DNA of 64,000 nt from positions 1 to 64,000 of the forward strand of contig NZ_CAHJXR010000005.1 in NCBI RefSeq assembly GCF_903645355.1, written 5' to 3'. The position numbers and the translations under genes are program-made. A model generated the notes under the pieces. That model was not told where the DNA came from and searched no databases. It was given only the letters and a program-made list of their open reading frames with translations. Shown piece after piece: positions 1 to 10,039 of this stretch (the first letter of the stretch is position 1; every line of letters starts with the position of its first letter). This DNA is from Schaalia sp. Marseille-Q2122. GTDB taxonomy: Bacteria > Actinomycetota > Actinomycetes > Actinomycetales > Actinomycetaceae.

Positions 1-6
1 GGGGAA

Positions 7-46
7 AGAGCCTCTCACCTTCTTTCCCGCCACTTTGACAGGCTCT
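7..46 (-). terminator. Possible tyrS terminator
   Basis: Seven-base inverted repeat (AGAGCCT at 7-13 with AGGCTCT at 40-46) lies just downstream of the tyrS stop and is followed on the minus strand by TTTCC. The loop is long (26 nt), so this is a weak call. Confidence 0.3.
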
Positions 47-70
47 CAGATGAAAATGTGTCCTACGGCA

Positions 71-1363
71 TCATTCGAAGTTCACGACGGCAAGATTCTT
101 GCGTCCCTTGCGGATCAACACCAGGCCACCAGGCAGCAGATCTGCCTCAGAAATTGGGGCATCCTCATCCTCAACCTTGACGTTATTGAGGTAGGCGCCG
201 CCCGATGCCACCGTGCGGCGCGCAGCGCCACGCCCCTTCTCAAGGCCAGTCGCCTCAAGAGCGTCAACAATGGTGGACTCCCCCAAGGTCAGGGTTGCGC
301 GAGGAAGATCGGCGGTTGCCGATACAAGGGTCGCGCCATCAACCTCACGCAGATCAGCGCCACCCCACAGGGCCTGGGTAGCAGCCTGCACACGGGCCAG
401 TTCATCAGCCCCATGAACAAGCTCGGTCACGCGAGCAGCCAGCTCCTTCTGCGCAGCACGCTGATGGGGACGCTCAGCGACCTCAACCTCAAGCTCCTCA
501 ATACGAGCCCGATCCAGGAAGGTGAAGATCTTGAGGAAGCGGATAACATCCTCGTCAGCGACCTGCAGCCAGAACTGGTAGAAGGCGTAGGGAGTCATCA
601 GCTCAGGATCAAGCCAAATAGCGCCGCCCTCAGACTTGCCGAACTTGGTGCCATCAGCCTTCGTGATGATCGGGGTCGTCATCACGTGAGTGGAAGCGCC
701 CTCAACCTTATGGATCAGGTCAACGCCGCCGACCATATTGCCCCACTGGTCATTGCCACCCGTTTCCAGGGTGCAGCCGTAGCGTCGGAAAAGCTCCAGG
801 TAGTCATTCGCTTGCAGCACCTGGTAGCTGAACTCCGTGTAGGAGATACCCTCATCGGAAGCCAGGCGGCGTGCAACGATGTCCTTATTGAGCATGGTGC
901 CCACACGGAAGTACTTGCCGACGGTACGCAGCAAGTCAATAGCGGACATGGGACCGGTCCAGTCCAGGTTATTCACCATGACAGCCGCGTTCTCACCCTC
1001 GAAGCTGAGGAAACGAGCAATCTGATCCTTAAGACGCTGACTCCATTCGGCGACGACCTCAGTGGAGTTGAGGACGCGCTCGCCCGACTGACGGGGATCG
1101 CCAATCTGACCGGTAGCCCCACCCACCAGCGCCAAAGGACGGTGGCCAGCCAGCTGCAGGTGACGCATGACAAGGACCTGCACAAGGTGACCATGATGCA
1201 AAGAAGCCGCTGTCGGATCGAAACCGCAATAGAAGGTGACGGGCCCCGAAGCCAGGTGGGCGCGCAGCGCCTCAAGGTCGGTGTGCTGGGCCAACAGGCC
1301 GCGCCACTGGAGTTCGTCCAGAATGTCCGTCACGATACGGTCCTTCACAGTCATGCCCTTCAT
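71..1363 (-). CDS. tyrS: Tyrosine--tRNA ligase
   Basis: Charges tRNA-Tyr with tyrosine in the cytoplasm (class I aminoacyl-tRNA synthetase). At 430 aa it has the usual bacterial length. The HIGH-type signature is HHGH at residues 56-59, the KMSKS-type loop is KFGKS at 240-244, and a tyrosine/ATP-site motif GGNDQWGN lies at 202-209. The last ~65 residues form an S4 RNA-binding domain. Two in-frame ATGs (1363 and 1354) are possible starts. Neither has a strong ribosome-binding site, so the longer one is given. It follows argH on the same strand after a 104-nt gap and may be co-transcribed with it, but nothing links it functionally to the arginine genes. Confidence 0.95.
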   Translation of the reverse strand: MKGMTVKDRIVTDILDELQWRGLLAQHTDLEALRAHLASGPVTFYCGFDPTAASLHHGHLVQVLVMRHLQLAGHRPLALVGGATGQIGDPRQSGERVLNSTEVVAEWSQRLKDQIARFLSFEGENAAVMVNNLDWTGPMSAIDLLRTVGKYFRVGTMLNKDIVARRLASDEGISYTEFSYQVLQANDYLELFRRYGCTLETGGNDQWGNMVGGVDLIHKVEGASTHVMTTPIITKADGTKFGKSEGGAIWLDPELMTPYAFYQFWLQVADEDVIRFLKIFTFLDRARIEELEVEVAERPHQRAAQKELAARVTELVHGADELARVQAATQALWGGADLREVDGATLVSATADLPRATLTLGESTIVDALEATGLEKGRGAARRTVASGGAYLNNVKVEDEDAPISEADLLPGGLVLIRKGRKNLAVVNFE

Positions 1364-1467
1364 ACAGGGCGGGTTTCTCTCATGCCTACCAGCGTAGGCC
1401 TCGTCCAGTCTAGCCAGGCACGAGGCGAAGCGTCACGTAGCGCGCCAAAAACCGCAGCACCCTGGAA

Positions 1468-2943
<1,476 letters not shown>

Positions 2944-3036
2944 TTAGTTGGGCGGCGGCCTCGTCCGCAATATGAACCCGTGGGCGACCTGCAGCTCAGA
3001 TGGGGGCGATGCCTCCCCCCATCCAGACTTATTGCC

Positions 3037-4566
3037 TCAGACGCTCGGAGACAACTCGCGCTCAAGGGCGCGCAGCTTCGTGCCACTGGCTTCCACGCCA
3101 CGGATATCACGATCAGCTGCACCCCACGCGGGGGACGGCACTGTGCGATACAGGCTCAGCCACGTTGCCAACGCAACGAAAAGCACCCAATTGCCCTCCG
3201 ACAGCAGACGCGACTCCGTCAGCGACTGGACAATCAACGCCACCGCCACGGTGAATGCCCACAAGCCCGTCAGATCGCCGGCAATTGCACGCACCGCCGC
3301 CTTGCCGACACCGTAGAGCACCCACACGACGGCGAGAATCACCAGAAGAGCACCAATAATGCCTGTTTGAAAGAGGGCTTCAATGTAGGCGTTATGCGCC
3401 TGCATCGTCGGAGTGCCATCAGGACGAATCACAAGGGTGCGGAACATAGGAATCCACGGTGCCCAGTACATGATCCACCCCCACCCCAGGATCGGTCGCT
3501 CCGACCACAGGGCCAGCAGGCGTTCCCAGATGACGCCGCGCCCTGTCAGATCCGAGCTGCGGCCCAGCAGGGCAAAAATGGCATCAGCATAGATCACTGC
3601 AAGCAACATGAACGCTAGGGCAACGACCCCGACGCCCCGTAGCACGTGGCGCCGCTGAGCGCTGGGGACCGAACGCAAAGACAGGCCAACAGCGACAACG
3701 ATGAGACATGCAACTAGGCAGACCATGACCGTTGCCGAACGAGTCAAGGCCAGCGTCCCGACGCTCAAGCCCACCCACAGGGCAGTGCGCTGCCAGGAGG
3801 AGCGCTGCTGAAGCTGCTGGAAGAGGATGCAGAGCAGCAAGAGTGCAGCGCCGAAAGCCAGGGGATTTCGGTTGGCGAAAACCCCTTGAATGGGGCCGCC
3901 TTCGAGGAGCAGGCCGTGGATCCAATAGTAGGAGTCAGGGATGTGCTCCCAGTTGCGCATGTACAGGGGTGCGAGGCGTTCCTGGAGGATGACAGCGACA
4001 TAGACCTCCAAAAGGAGGCTCAGGCCGATCATCCATTGTAAAGAGCGCGTGAGGATGTCGAGCAGTTGGCGCGGCGGGAACGCGATGGCCACAAGCACCC
4101 CCGCGAGGCTGGTCGCGCTCATCAAGGCGCTGGCCATCACCGTTTCAAGCGGGTAAAAGGACCACAGCACACTCAGGGAGGACCACAGGAGGAAGGCGGC
4201 GATAGTCGTGGGAATGCGCCGAAGGGTCAGCACACGGCCAGCCGCAGCGAATTGGAAAGCAAAGATAAGGCAGGACAGGGCGGCAAGAATACCGAAGGGC
4301 TTCCAGCCGATGACATTGCGGACGCCCTGGCCTGCAAAGGTGATGTAGAAGACCCACACGCCCATGGCTGGAAGCGTTCGATTGGCAATGGACGAGGCCT
4401 TCGCGCTGAGGCTCTGCCAAATACGGTGCCATTCGCTGGAGGTCAGGAGGGTAACGATTTCACCCAAGGTGTGGAAGGACTGACGCACGGTACCACGCTG
4501 GGTGCTCAAACCTCGCGCGGGTACGTGGACCTCCGCTACAGAACGAAGCGACGAGGGCATATTCAC
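3037..4566 (-). CDS. O-antigen ligase / Wzy-like polymerase membrane protein
   Basis: Multi-pass inner-membrane protein of 509 aa with about eleven hydrophobic segments after a ~65-residue cytoplasmic N-terminus. The C-terminal half carries the Wzy_C (O-antigen ligase) hallmark: a periplasmic loop with GRGVIWERLLALWSERP followed by GWGW and AHNAYIEALFQTGIIG. In Gram-positive bacteria such proteins are assigned to capsule or cell-wall polysaccharide polymerisation or ligation; the substrate here is unknown. The start is GTG 4566, placed 5 nt after AAGGAG; an ATG two codons later is the alternative. No glycosyltransferases adjoin it. It sits alone between argG and argH, behind argG's strong terminator, which suggests separate transcription and later insertion into an arginine cluster. 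Confidence 0.8.
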   Translation of the reverse strand: MNMPSSLRSVAEVHVPARGLSTQRGTVRQSFHTLGEIVTLLTSSEWHRIWQSLSAKASSIANRTLPAMGVWVFYITFAGQGVRNVIGWKPFGILAALSCLIFAFQFAAAGRVLTLRRIPTTIAAFLLWSSLSVLWSFYPLETVMASALMSATSLAGVLVAIAFPPRQLLDILTRSLQWMIGLSLLLEVYVAVILQERLAPLYMRNWEHIPDSYYWIHGLLLEGGPIQGVFANRNPLAFGAALLLLCILFQQLQQRSSWQRTALWVGLSVGTLALTRSATVMVCLVACLIVVAVGLSLRSVPSAQRRHVLRGVGVVALAFMLLAVIYADAIFALLGRSSDLTGRGVIWERLLALWSERPILGWGWIMYWAPWIPMFRTLVIRPDGTPTMQAHNAYIEALFQTGIIGALLVILAVVWVLYGVGKAAVRAIAGDLTGLWAFTVAVALIVQSLTESRLLSEGNWVLFVALATWLSLYRTVPSPAWGAADRDIRGVEASGTKLRALERELSPSV

Positions 4567-4734
4567 GTCTTCTCCTTACACTCAAACGTCGGTGCTTCCG
4601 AGGTCTGAGGCGCAGGAGTATGGCCAGCAGCCGACGGAAGCTGCATTGCCATGCCGGGTTACACCGTAGCGGCAATACACTAGAGCGCACAGGACGGAGG
4701 AAGGCGAAGTAGGACACACATGAGGTCCGCGACA

Positions 4735-4780
4735 TGATAAAAGCTCGGTGGCCTCCACCATTGAGGGGAGGCCACCGAGC
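4735..4780 (-). terminator. Intrinsic terminator of argG
   Basis: Perfect 14-bp stem: GCTCGGTGGCCTCC (4743-4756) pairs with 4767-4780 across a 10-nt loop. On the minus strand the stem is followed by TTTTATC. It lies 60 nt after the argG stop, separating argR-argG from the membrane gene downstream. Confidence 0.88.
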
Positions 4781-4839
4781 ATGACGGAGACAGCGCATAT
4801 CAGAGCTTGAGTGCGTGGTGCAGCTGCAAGTCGAAAGTG

Positions 4840-6090
4840 TCAGTTCTCGAGGCTCAAATCTCCAGTGCCGAAGTCAATGCCGCGGCCGAAGCGCACATCC
4901 CGTGCTGCTGCGAGCTTGGACGTCAGGCCGTAGATTTCGATGAAGCCACGGGAGTGGGACTGATCAAAGGTGTCGCCACTTTCATAGGTGGCGAGGTTGA
5001 AGTCGTACAGGGAGGTCTCGGAGCGGCGCCCGGTGACGACGGCACGTCCTCCATGCAGGGTCATGCGGATATCACCGGTGACGTACTGCTGGGTGTAGTC
5101 GATGAAGGTGTCCATGCCCTTCTTCAGGGGTGAGAACCACTGTGCTTCGTAGACGAGCTCGCTCCATCGCTGTTCCATGGTCCGCTTGTAGCGGTGCAGC
5201 TCACGCTCCAAGGTGACGCTTTCCAGTTCCGCATGCGCAGTGATCAGGGCAATAGCGCCGGGTGCTTCGTAGATTTCACGGGATTTGATGCCAACGAGGC
5301 GGTCCTCGACCATGTCGATGCGGCCGATCCCCTGAGCGCCAGCGCGTCGGTTGAGCTCTTGGATGGCTTCCAGGGGCGTGACGGGGCGGCCATCAATAGC
5401 AACAGGGAGGCCTTCCTTGAAGGAGATAACGACCTCGTCAGGCAACGGCGGATAGGTGGGGTCGTCGGTGTAGGTGTAGACGTCCTTAGTGGGGGCGTTC
5501 CAGATGTCTTCAAGGTAGCCCGTTTCGATGGCACGTCCCCACACGTTCTGATCAATGGAGAAGGGGTTGTGCTTCGTGGTTTCAATAGGCAGGCTATGGC
5601 GTTCGGCGTAGTCGATGGCGACGTCGCGGGTCAGCGCGAGGTCGCGCACGGGGGCGATGCAGTCAAGGTCAGGGGCCATTGAGGTGATGGAGACTTCGAA
5701 GCGCACCTGATCATTGCCCTTGCCGGTGCAGCCGTGAGCAACCGTGGTGGCGCCGAATTGGCGGGCTGCGCGAACGAGATGCTTGGTAATGACGGGGCGA
5801 GAGAGTGCGGACACGAGGGGGTACTTGCCTTCGTAGAGGGCGTTCGCCTTCAGTGCGGGCATGCAGTATTCCTCGGCGAATTCGTCGCGAGCGTCCGCAA
5901 TGTAGGCCTCCACGGCGCCGCAATCGAGGGCGCGTTGGCGGATGACTTCGAGGTCTTCGCCTCCCTGGCCAACGTCAACCGCCACCGCAACAACTTCACG
6001 GCCAGTCTGTTCTTGGATCCAGCCAATGGCCACGGAGGTGTCAAGGCCACCGGAGTAGGCCAGGACGATGCGATCTTTATGGAGCCCCAT
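4840..6090 (-). CDS. argG: Argininosuccinate synthase
   Basis: Joins citrulline and aspartate with ATP to make argininosuccinate, the substrate of ArgH. The 416-aa length and the N-type ATP pyrophosphatase P-loop AYSGGLDTS at residues 11-19 identify it. The [13 protein letters not shown] segment (near 119-131) and the [11 protein letters not shown]-terminal region are also typical. The ATG follows AAGGAC at a normal distance. It lies 26 nt after argR on the same strand, so argR-argG is very likely one transcript, under the ARG box upstream of argR and closed by the terminator at 4735-4780. Confidence 0.97.
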   Translation of the reverse strand: MGLHKDRIVLAYSGGLDTSVAIGWIQEQTGREVVAVAVDVGQGGEDLEVIRQRALDCGAVEAYIADARDEFAEEYCMPALKANALYEGKYPLVSALSRPVITKHLVRAARQFGATTVAHGCTGKGNDQVRFEVSITSMAPDLDCIAPVRDLALTRDVAIDYAERHSLPIETTKHNPFSIDQNVWGRAIETGYLEDIWNAPTKDVYTYTDDPTYPPLPDEVVISFKEGLPVAIDGRPVTPLEAIQELNRRAGAQGIGRIDMVEDRLVGIKSREIYEAPGAIALITAHAELESVTLERELHRYKRTMEQRWSELVYEAQWFSPLKKGMDTFIDYTQQYVTGDIRMTLHGGRAVVTGRRSETSLYDFNLATYESGDTFDQSHSRGFIEIYGLTSKLAAARDVRFGRGIDFGTGDLSLEN

Positions 6091-6116
6091 GTTGTGTCCT
6101 TTGTGTTGTGTGCGTA

Positions 6117-6617
6117 TCAGTCGCCTGCAGCTGCAAGCGCCATCAGGTGGTTTTGGGTCTGCGCGGCGCCTTCGTCGCTTCGGCAGATGATGAGCAGGGT
6201 GTCGTCGCCAGCAATCGTGCCGGCAACCTGTTCCATACGGGAAGCGTCAATCGCTGAGCCGAGGAGGTTTGCCGCCCCTACCGGTGTACGAAGGACGAGC
6301 TGGTTGCCTACCCTGTCGCTGGCGATGAGAAGTTCTTGGCACCAGCGGGCGAGCTTGGTGTGTGATGCTTCGACTTCGTGGGTGGCGCTGCCGTCAATGT
6401 CGGGGACGGAGTAGATTTGGTGCCCGTCTTTGCTGCGGACCTTCGTTGCGCGTAGGTCCATGAGGTCGCGTGAGAGTGTTGCCTGCGTGGTCTCTATTCC
6501 TCGTTTAGCGAGGAGGCTCTTGAGCTGTTCTTGGGAACTAATGGTGTGCTCTGCAAGGAGTTCACGGATCAGACCGTGGCGCGCTGCGCGGGTAGTGGGG
6601 ATGACGGGATCCACCAT
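6117..6617 (-). CDS. argR: Arginine repressor
   Basis: DNA-binding arginine sensor, 166 aa. The N-terminal winged helix-turn-helix includes [17 protein letters not shown] and [12 protein letters not shown]. The C-terminal hexamerisation/arginine-binding domain has the [15 protein letters not shown] motif. ATG 6617 is preferred over an in-frame TTG one codon earlier because AAAGGAG lies 6 nt before it. First gene of an argR-argG operon. A near-consensus ARG box lies about 70 nt upstream, so autorepression by arginine is likely (inference). Confidence 0.95.
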   Translation of the reverse strand: MVDPVIPTTRAARHGLIRELLAEHTISSQEQLKSLLAKRGIETTQATLSRDLMDLRATKVRSKDGHQIYSVPDIDGSATHEVEASHTKLARWCQELLIASDRVGNQLVLRTPVGAANLLGSAIDASRMEQVAGTIAGDDTLLIICRSDEGAAQTQNHLMALAAAGD

Positions 6618-6685
6618 CAAGCACTCCTTTATGTGGCTGCTCCCGGGCTATGAGAATGCTGCGGTCGCAGAGTCAGCAAGAACAG

Positions 6686-6703
6686 AATGAATAATAATAC
6701 GCT
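6686..6703. promoter_or_regulatory. Candidate ARG box upstream of argR
   Basis: AATGAATAATAATACGCT matches 15 of 18 positions of the enterobacterial/Bacillus ARG-box consensus AWTGAATWWWWATTCAWT. The match is strong in the left arm and weaker in the right. Placement 69 nt before the argR start fits autoregulation. Confidence 0.6.
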
Positions 6704-6750
6704 AGTTCGCATAAGGCGAATCAGTTGGCGAAAGTCACTTCCACAGCGAA

Positions 6751-6785
6751 AAGGTGCCCTCATGTCACCGACATGAGGGCACCTT
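6751..6785 (-). terminator. Terminator after flavodoxin gene
   Basis: Perfect 16-bp stem (AAGGTGCCCTCATGTC, 6751-6766, with 6770-6785) and a 3-nt loop, followed by TTTTCG on the minus strand. Lies 34 nt past the flavodoxin stop. Confidence 0.85.
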
Positions 6786-6818
6786 CAGAGGCTTAGGCGC
6801 TCACCAGAGCGCGCCGAC

Positions 6819-7307
6819 TTAAGCACTCAGCGAAGAAACGATGCCATCAGCCCACGCATTAACGGCATCCCAATCACGAAAATCGCCCTCAACAGCGCCA
6901 GCCAGACGGCCAATAGAACGCTCACGCAGATTCAGAAGCTCAGGCTTGTACCGCCCCGGGAAAGCACGATGGTCTTCAGCGCGTACACGCAGCAGCACAG
7001 GACCAATACGGGAAGGATCCTGAGGGGCATGCTTGGGCACACCTGCCATACCGACAGAGAAGGCCCAGAAGGGACGATCCGTCAGCTCACTTTCAAAGCG
7101 GGCGACAAAGTCCTGAGCCGATGACATCCACTGCGTCATGTACACGGCCGACCCACAGACGACAGCATCAAAATCATCAATGGATGTCACGTCTTCCGGG
7201 GCCTGACGGACGACATCATGTCCGGCATCACCGATACGCTGAGCAATGCGGTCAGCAATTTCTCCAGTTGCACCATGCTTCGATGCAGCAGTAACCAGGA
7301 TTCGCAT
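6819..7307 (-). CDS. Flavodoxin-domain protein (HemG/protoporphyrinogen oxidase-like)
   Basis: 162-aa soluble flavodoxin-fold protein. The N-terminal FMN phosphate loop reads TAASKHGATGEIA (residues 6-18), followed by the second flavin-loop motif VVCGSAVYMTQW and a third loop FWAFSVGMAG. This layout is that of the flavodoxin_5 family, which includes HemG-type protoporphyrinogen oxidases, but many members are uncharacterised electron-transfer proteins and no haem gene is adjacent. ATG 7307 follows GGGAGGA. It has its own terminator downstream and a long hairpin upstream, so it is probably monocistronic. Confidence 0.8.
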   Translation of the reverse strand: MRILVTAASKHGATGEIADRIAQRIGDAGHDVVRQAPEDVTSIDDFDAVVCGSAVYMTQWMSSAQDFVARFESELTDRPFWAFSVGMAGVPKHAPQDPSRIGPVLLRVRAEDHRAFPGRYKPELLNLRERSIGRLAGAVEGDFRDWDAVNAWADGIVSSLSA

Positions 7308-7329
7308 GGATATATCCTCCCATGTGTTT

Positions 7330-7388
7330 CACCCCAGCAAGGGGTCAAAAGCCCTGAACAGTCAGGAGCTTCACACCTTGCTGGGGTG
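7330..7388 (-). terminator. Long-loop hairpin after pheT
   Basis: Perfect 13-bp inverted repeat (CACCCCAGCAAGG at 7330-7342, CCTTGCTGGGGTG at 7376-7388) with a 33-nt loop, 14 nt past the pheT stop. There is no U-run on either side, so it may be a terminator of the U-less actinobacterial type or another RNA structure. Confidence 0.5.
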
Positions 7389-7401
7389 ATGAGTTGAGCA
7401 C

Positions 7402-10038
7402 TTAGCCGCGCAAAGATGCGCCCAGGAGCTTGGATGCCTTGGCGACAATGTCCTCGCGGACCTTTGCCGTTTCCTCAGCGGTCAGCGTGTGATCGCCCCG
7501 CAAACGCAATGCAAAAGCCAGGGAACGGAAGCCCCCCTCGACCTGGTCGCCTTCGTAGATATCGAAGAGTGACACATCCTCAGCCAAGGCGCCAGCAGCC
7601 TGACGCACGACCTGCTCCACGCGGGCCACCGGAATATCCGAGGGCACCACCAGGGCAACATCTTCCTTCGCCACCGGATAGGTGGACACAGGCTTGACCT
7701 GCAGAGCTGAGGTCGCCATCGCAGCGATCAGGGCATCGAGATCACATTCAAAGGCCACTGAACGTGCAGGAAGACCAAAGGCCTTGCACGCTGCGGGCAG
7801 CAGCTCACCAGCCATCGCAACGTCGATCAGGTCACGACCCGCGCGCACAAAAATACGGGCAACACGGCCAGGATGCCAGGGAGCAACCTCAGCAGGCTCG
7901 GTCGCAGGGCTGGGCACCGGAGCACCCTTCACGGCCGGAGGAGCCGGATCCCACGCGCGAGTGACCTCAACGCGAACCCCCAGGGCAGAGGCGATACGAC
8001 GCACTGCCTCGACAGCGTCGGCCCAGTCCACCTGTCGCTGGGCGCCAAGAACACCCGGCAGAGTCGCGGCGCCAGCCATGACACCACCCACATGCCAAGG
8101 CTGAGCGGGAGTGCCCGCACTCAAAGCAGAGATGACCTCGACAGACGGACGCTGCTCGGCTGAGGGCAGTTCAGCGGCAACCGTACCCGCAGGGCGAGCC
8201 ACCTTCGCCACCTCAAAGACCGACACGGCAGGCATACCACGCGCCACATTACGCCCCGCAACATCAAGCAAGGTGTCAAGAACCGAGGTGCGCAGCAAAG
8301 GTGCATCATCAGCCAGGGGGTTACGAAGGCGCAGAGCCTGGCGGCGCGGGTCGGCCTCGCCCATGCCCTGACGATCGAAGGAATCCGACACGAAGGGGTA
8401 GCACTCGACCTCAACCATGCCCGCCTGCACCAGCGTCTCAGCTGCCCAGCGGCGAGCCTTCTGAACCAAGGTCAGGCCGCGACCCGCAGGAGCCATCGGC
8501 AGGAGCGAGGGAATATTGTCGTAACCGTCCAGGCGGGCGATCTCCTCAACAAGGTGAGCAGGGCCAACCAGGTCAGGACGCCAGCTCGGCACGCGCACCT
8601 GCCAGGAGGCGTCCGAATCGGCCCCCTCGACAACGCAGCCAATCGTCTCCAGCAGTTCACGCTGACGTGCAGGCTCGTGCGCAACACCGGTCAAACGCTC
8701 AGCCTCACCCAAGGGGTAGGTGATGACCGTTGCGGCAGGCAGTTCGTTGTAGTCAAAGATGGCTTCGTCAGCAGTGCCACCGCCGTACTCAACCAGCAGC
8801 TCCACGGCGCGCTGGGCGGCAACCGTAGGCAGCAGCGGATCGGTGCCGCGCTCAAAACGCTTCGCGGCTTCAGAATGCAGACGGTGACGACGTGAGGAAC
8901 GCGCGATCGACACCGAATCAAAGTGAGCGGCCTCCAGGAGCACGTCAACGGTGGAGTCCTCCACCTCCGAGTAGCGCCCACCCATGACGCCAGCGATACC
9001 GATAATGCGGCTGCCCTCACCATCAGGCGAGTCCGTGATGAGCAGATCCTGCTCATCAAGCACGCGCTCAGCCTCATCCAGGGTCGTCAGGGTCTCCCCC
9101 GTCCTCGCGCGCCGCACAACAATCGGGGCCGCAACGGCCGCCAAATCGTAGGCGTGCATGGGCTGGCCGAGGTCAAGCATCACGTAATTCGTGATGTCCA
9201 CAGCCAGGGACACCGAACGCATACCCGCCATCTCTAGGCGTTCCACCATCCACCGCGGGGTGGGAGCTGTGGGGTTAATGCCGCGCACAATACGTGTGAC
9301 GAAACGATCGCAGCCGACGCGGCCACGGATGGGGGCCTCGTCCTTCACGGTGACAGGGAAGCCCGCAGCATTGGCGGCAGGCAGGTCCGAACGCAGGCCC
9401 GGATCGCGGAAAGCAGCACCCGTGGAGTGAGAGTATTCGCGGGCAACCCCACGCATCGAGAAGCAGTAGCCGCGGTCGGGCGTGACGTTGATTTCCAGGA
9501 CCTCTTCACCCAGGCCAAGGAAGGAAATAACATCCGTGCCGGGGGCGGGAATCTCACGGTCAGGGAACATCTTTGTCAAGACGATAATGCCATCGTGGTC
9601 CTCACCCAGGCCCAACTCACGCTGAGAGCAGATCATGCCGTCAGACACATGACCGTAGGTCTTACGCGCGGCAATCGGGAAAGGGCCCGGTAGAACGGCG
9701 CCGGGCAAAGAGACGACAACGAGGTCACCCTCGACGAAGTTATGCGCACCGCAGATAATGCCGCGGCTTGGCAGGTCGGAGGGTTCCTTACCGGTGCCGG
9801 GAGCGTCGTTGTGCTCACCAACATCCACGCGGCAGTAGTTAATGAGCTTGCCGTTGGATTGTTCTTCCTTCACCAAGGTCAACACCTTGCCCACCACGAG
9901 GGGGCCGGTGACGCGAGCAGGGTGAATGGTCTCTTCTTCCAGGCCCACGCGCACGAGGGCGGCAGCCAAGGCTTCAGCATCAGTGCCGGGGACGACGTCA
10001 ACGTGGTCGGCCAGCCAGCTCAGGGGAATCATCGGCAT
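7402..10038 (-). CDS. pheT: Phenylalanine--tRNA ligase beta subunit
   Basis: Beta chain of the (alpha-beta)2 PheRS. About 878 aa. In order: an N-terminal tRNA-binding OB-fold (GPLVVGKVLTLVKEEQSNGK through CGAHNF and GMICSQRELGL), the B3/B4 core with editing function, a B5 domain, and a C-terminal anticodon-binding ferredoxin-fold domain (STYPVAKEDVALVV to the end). The start is ATG 10038: GGGAG lies 7 nt before it and it begins one nucleotide after the pheS stop. An upstream ATG at 10056, overlapping pheS, is less likely. Translationally coupled to pheS. Confidence 0.95.
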   Translation of the reverse strand: MPMIPLSWLADHVDVVPGTDAEALAAALVRVGLEEETIHPARVTGPLVVGKVLTLVKEEQSNGKLINYCRVDVGEHNDAPGTGKEPSDLPSRGIICGAHNFVEGDLVVVSLPGAVLPGPFPIAARKTYGHVSDGMICSQRELGLGEDHDGIIVLTKMFPDREIPAPGTDVISFLGLGEEVLEINVTPDRGYCFSMRGVAREYSHSTGAAFRDPGLRSDLPAANAAGFPVTVKDEAPIRGRVGCDRFVTRIVRGINPTAPTPRWMVERLEMAGMRSVSLAVDITNYVMLDLGQPMHAYDLAAVAAPIVVRRARTGETLTTLDEAERVLDEQDLLITDSPDGEGSRIIGIAGVMGGRYSEVEDSTVDVLLEAAHFDSVSIARSSRRHRLHSEAAKRFERGTDPLLPTVAAQRAVELLVEYGGGTADEAIFDYNELPAATVITYPLGEAERLTGVAHEPARQRELLETIGCVVEGADSDASWQVRVPSWRPDLVGPAHLVEEIARLDGYDNIPSLLPMAPAGRGLTLVQKARRWAAETLVQAGMVEVECYPFVSDSFDRQGMGEADPRRQALRLRNPLADDAPLLRTSVLDTLLDVAGRNVARGMPAVSVFEVAKVARPAGTVAAELPSAEQRPSVEVISALSAGTPAQPWHVGGVMAGAATLPGVLGAQRQVDWADAVEAVRRIASALGVRVEVTRAWDPAPPAVKGAPVPSPATEPAEVAPWHPGRVARIFVRAGRDLIDVAMAGELLPAACKAFGLPARSVAFECDLDALIAAMATSALQVKPVSTYPVAKEDVALVVPSDIPVARVEQVVRQAAGALAEDVSLFDIYEGDQVEGGFRSLAFALRLRGDHTLTAEETAKVREDIVAKASKLLGASLRG

Positions 10039-10039
10039 A

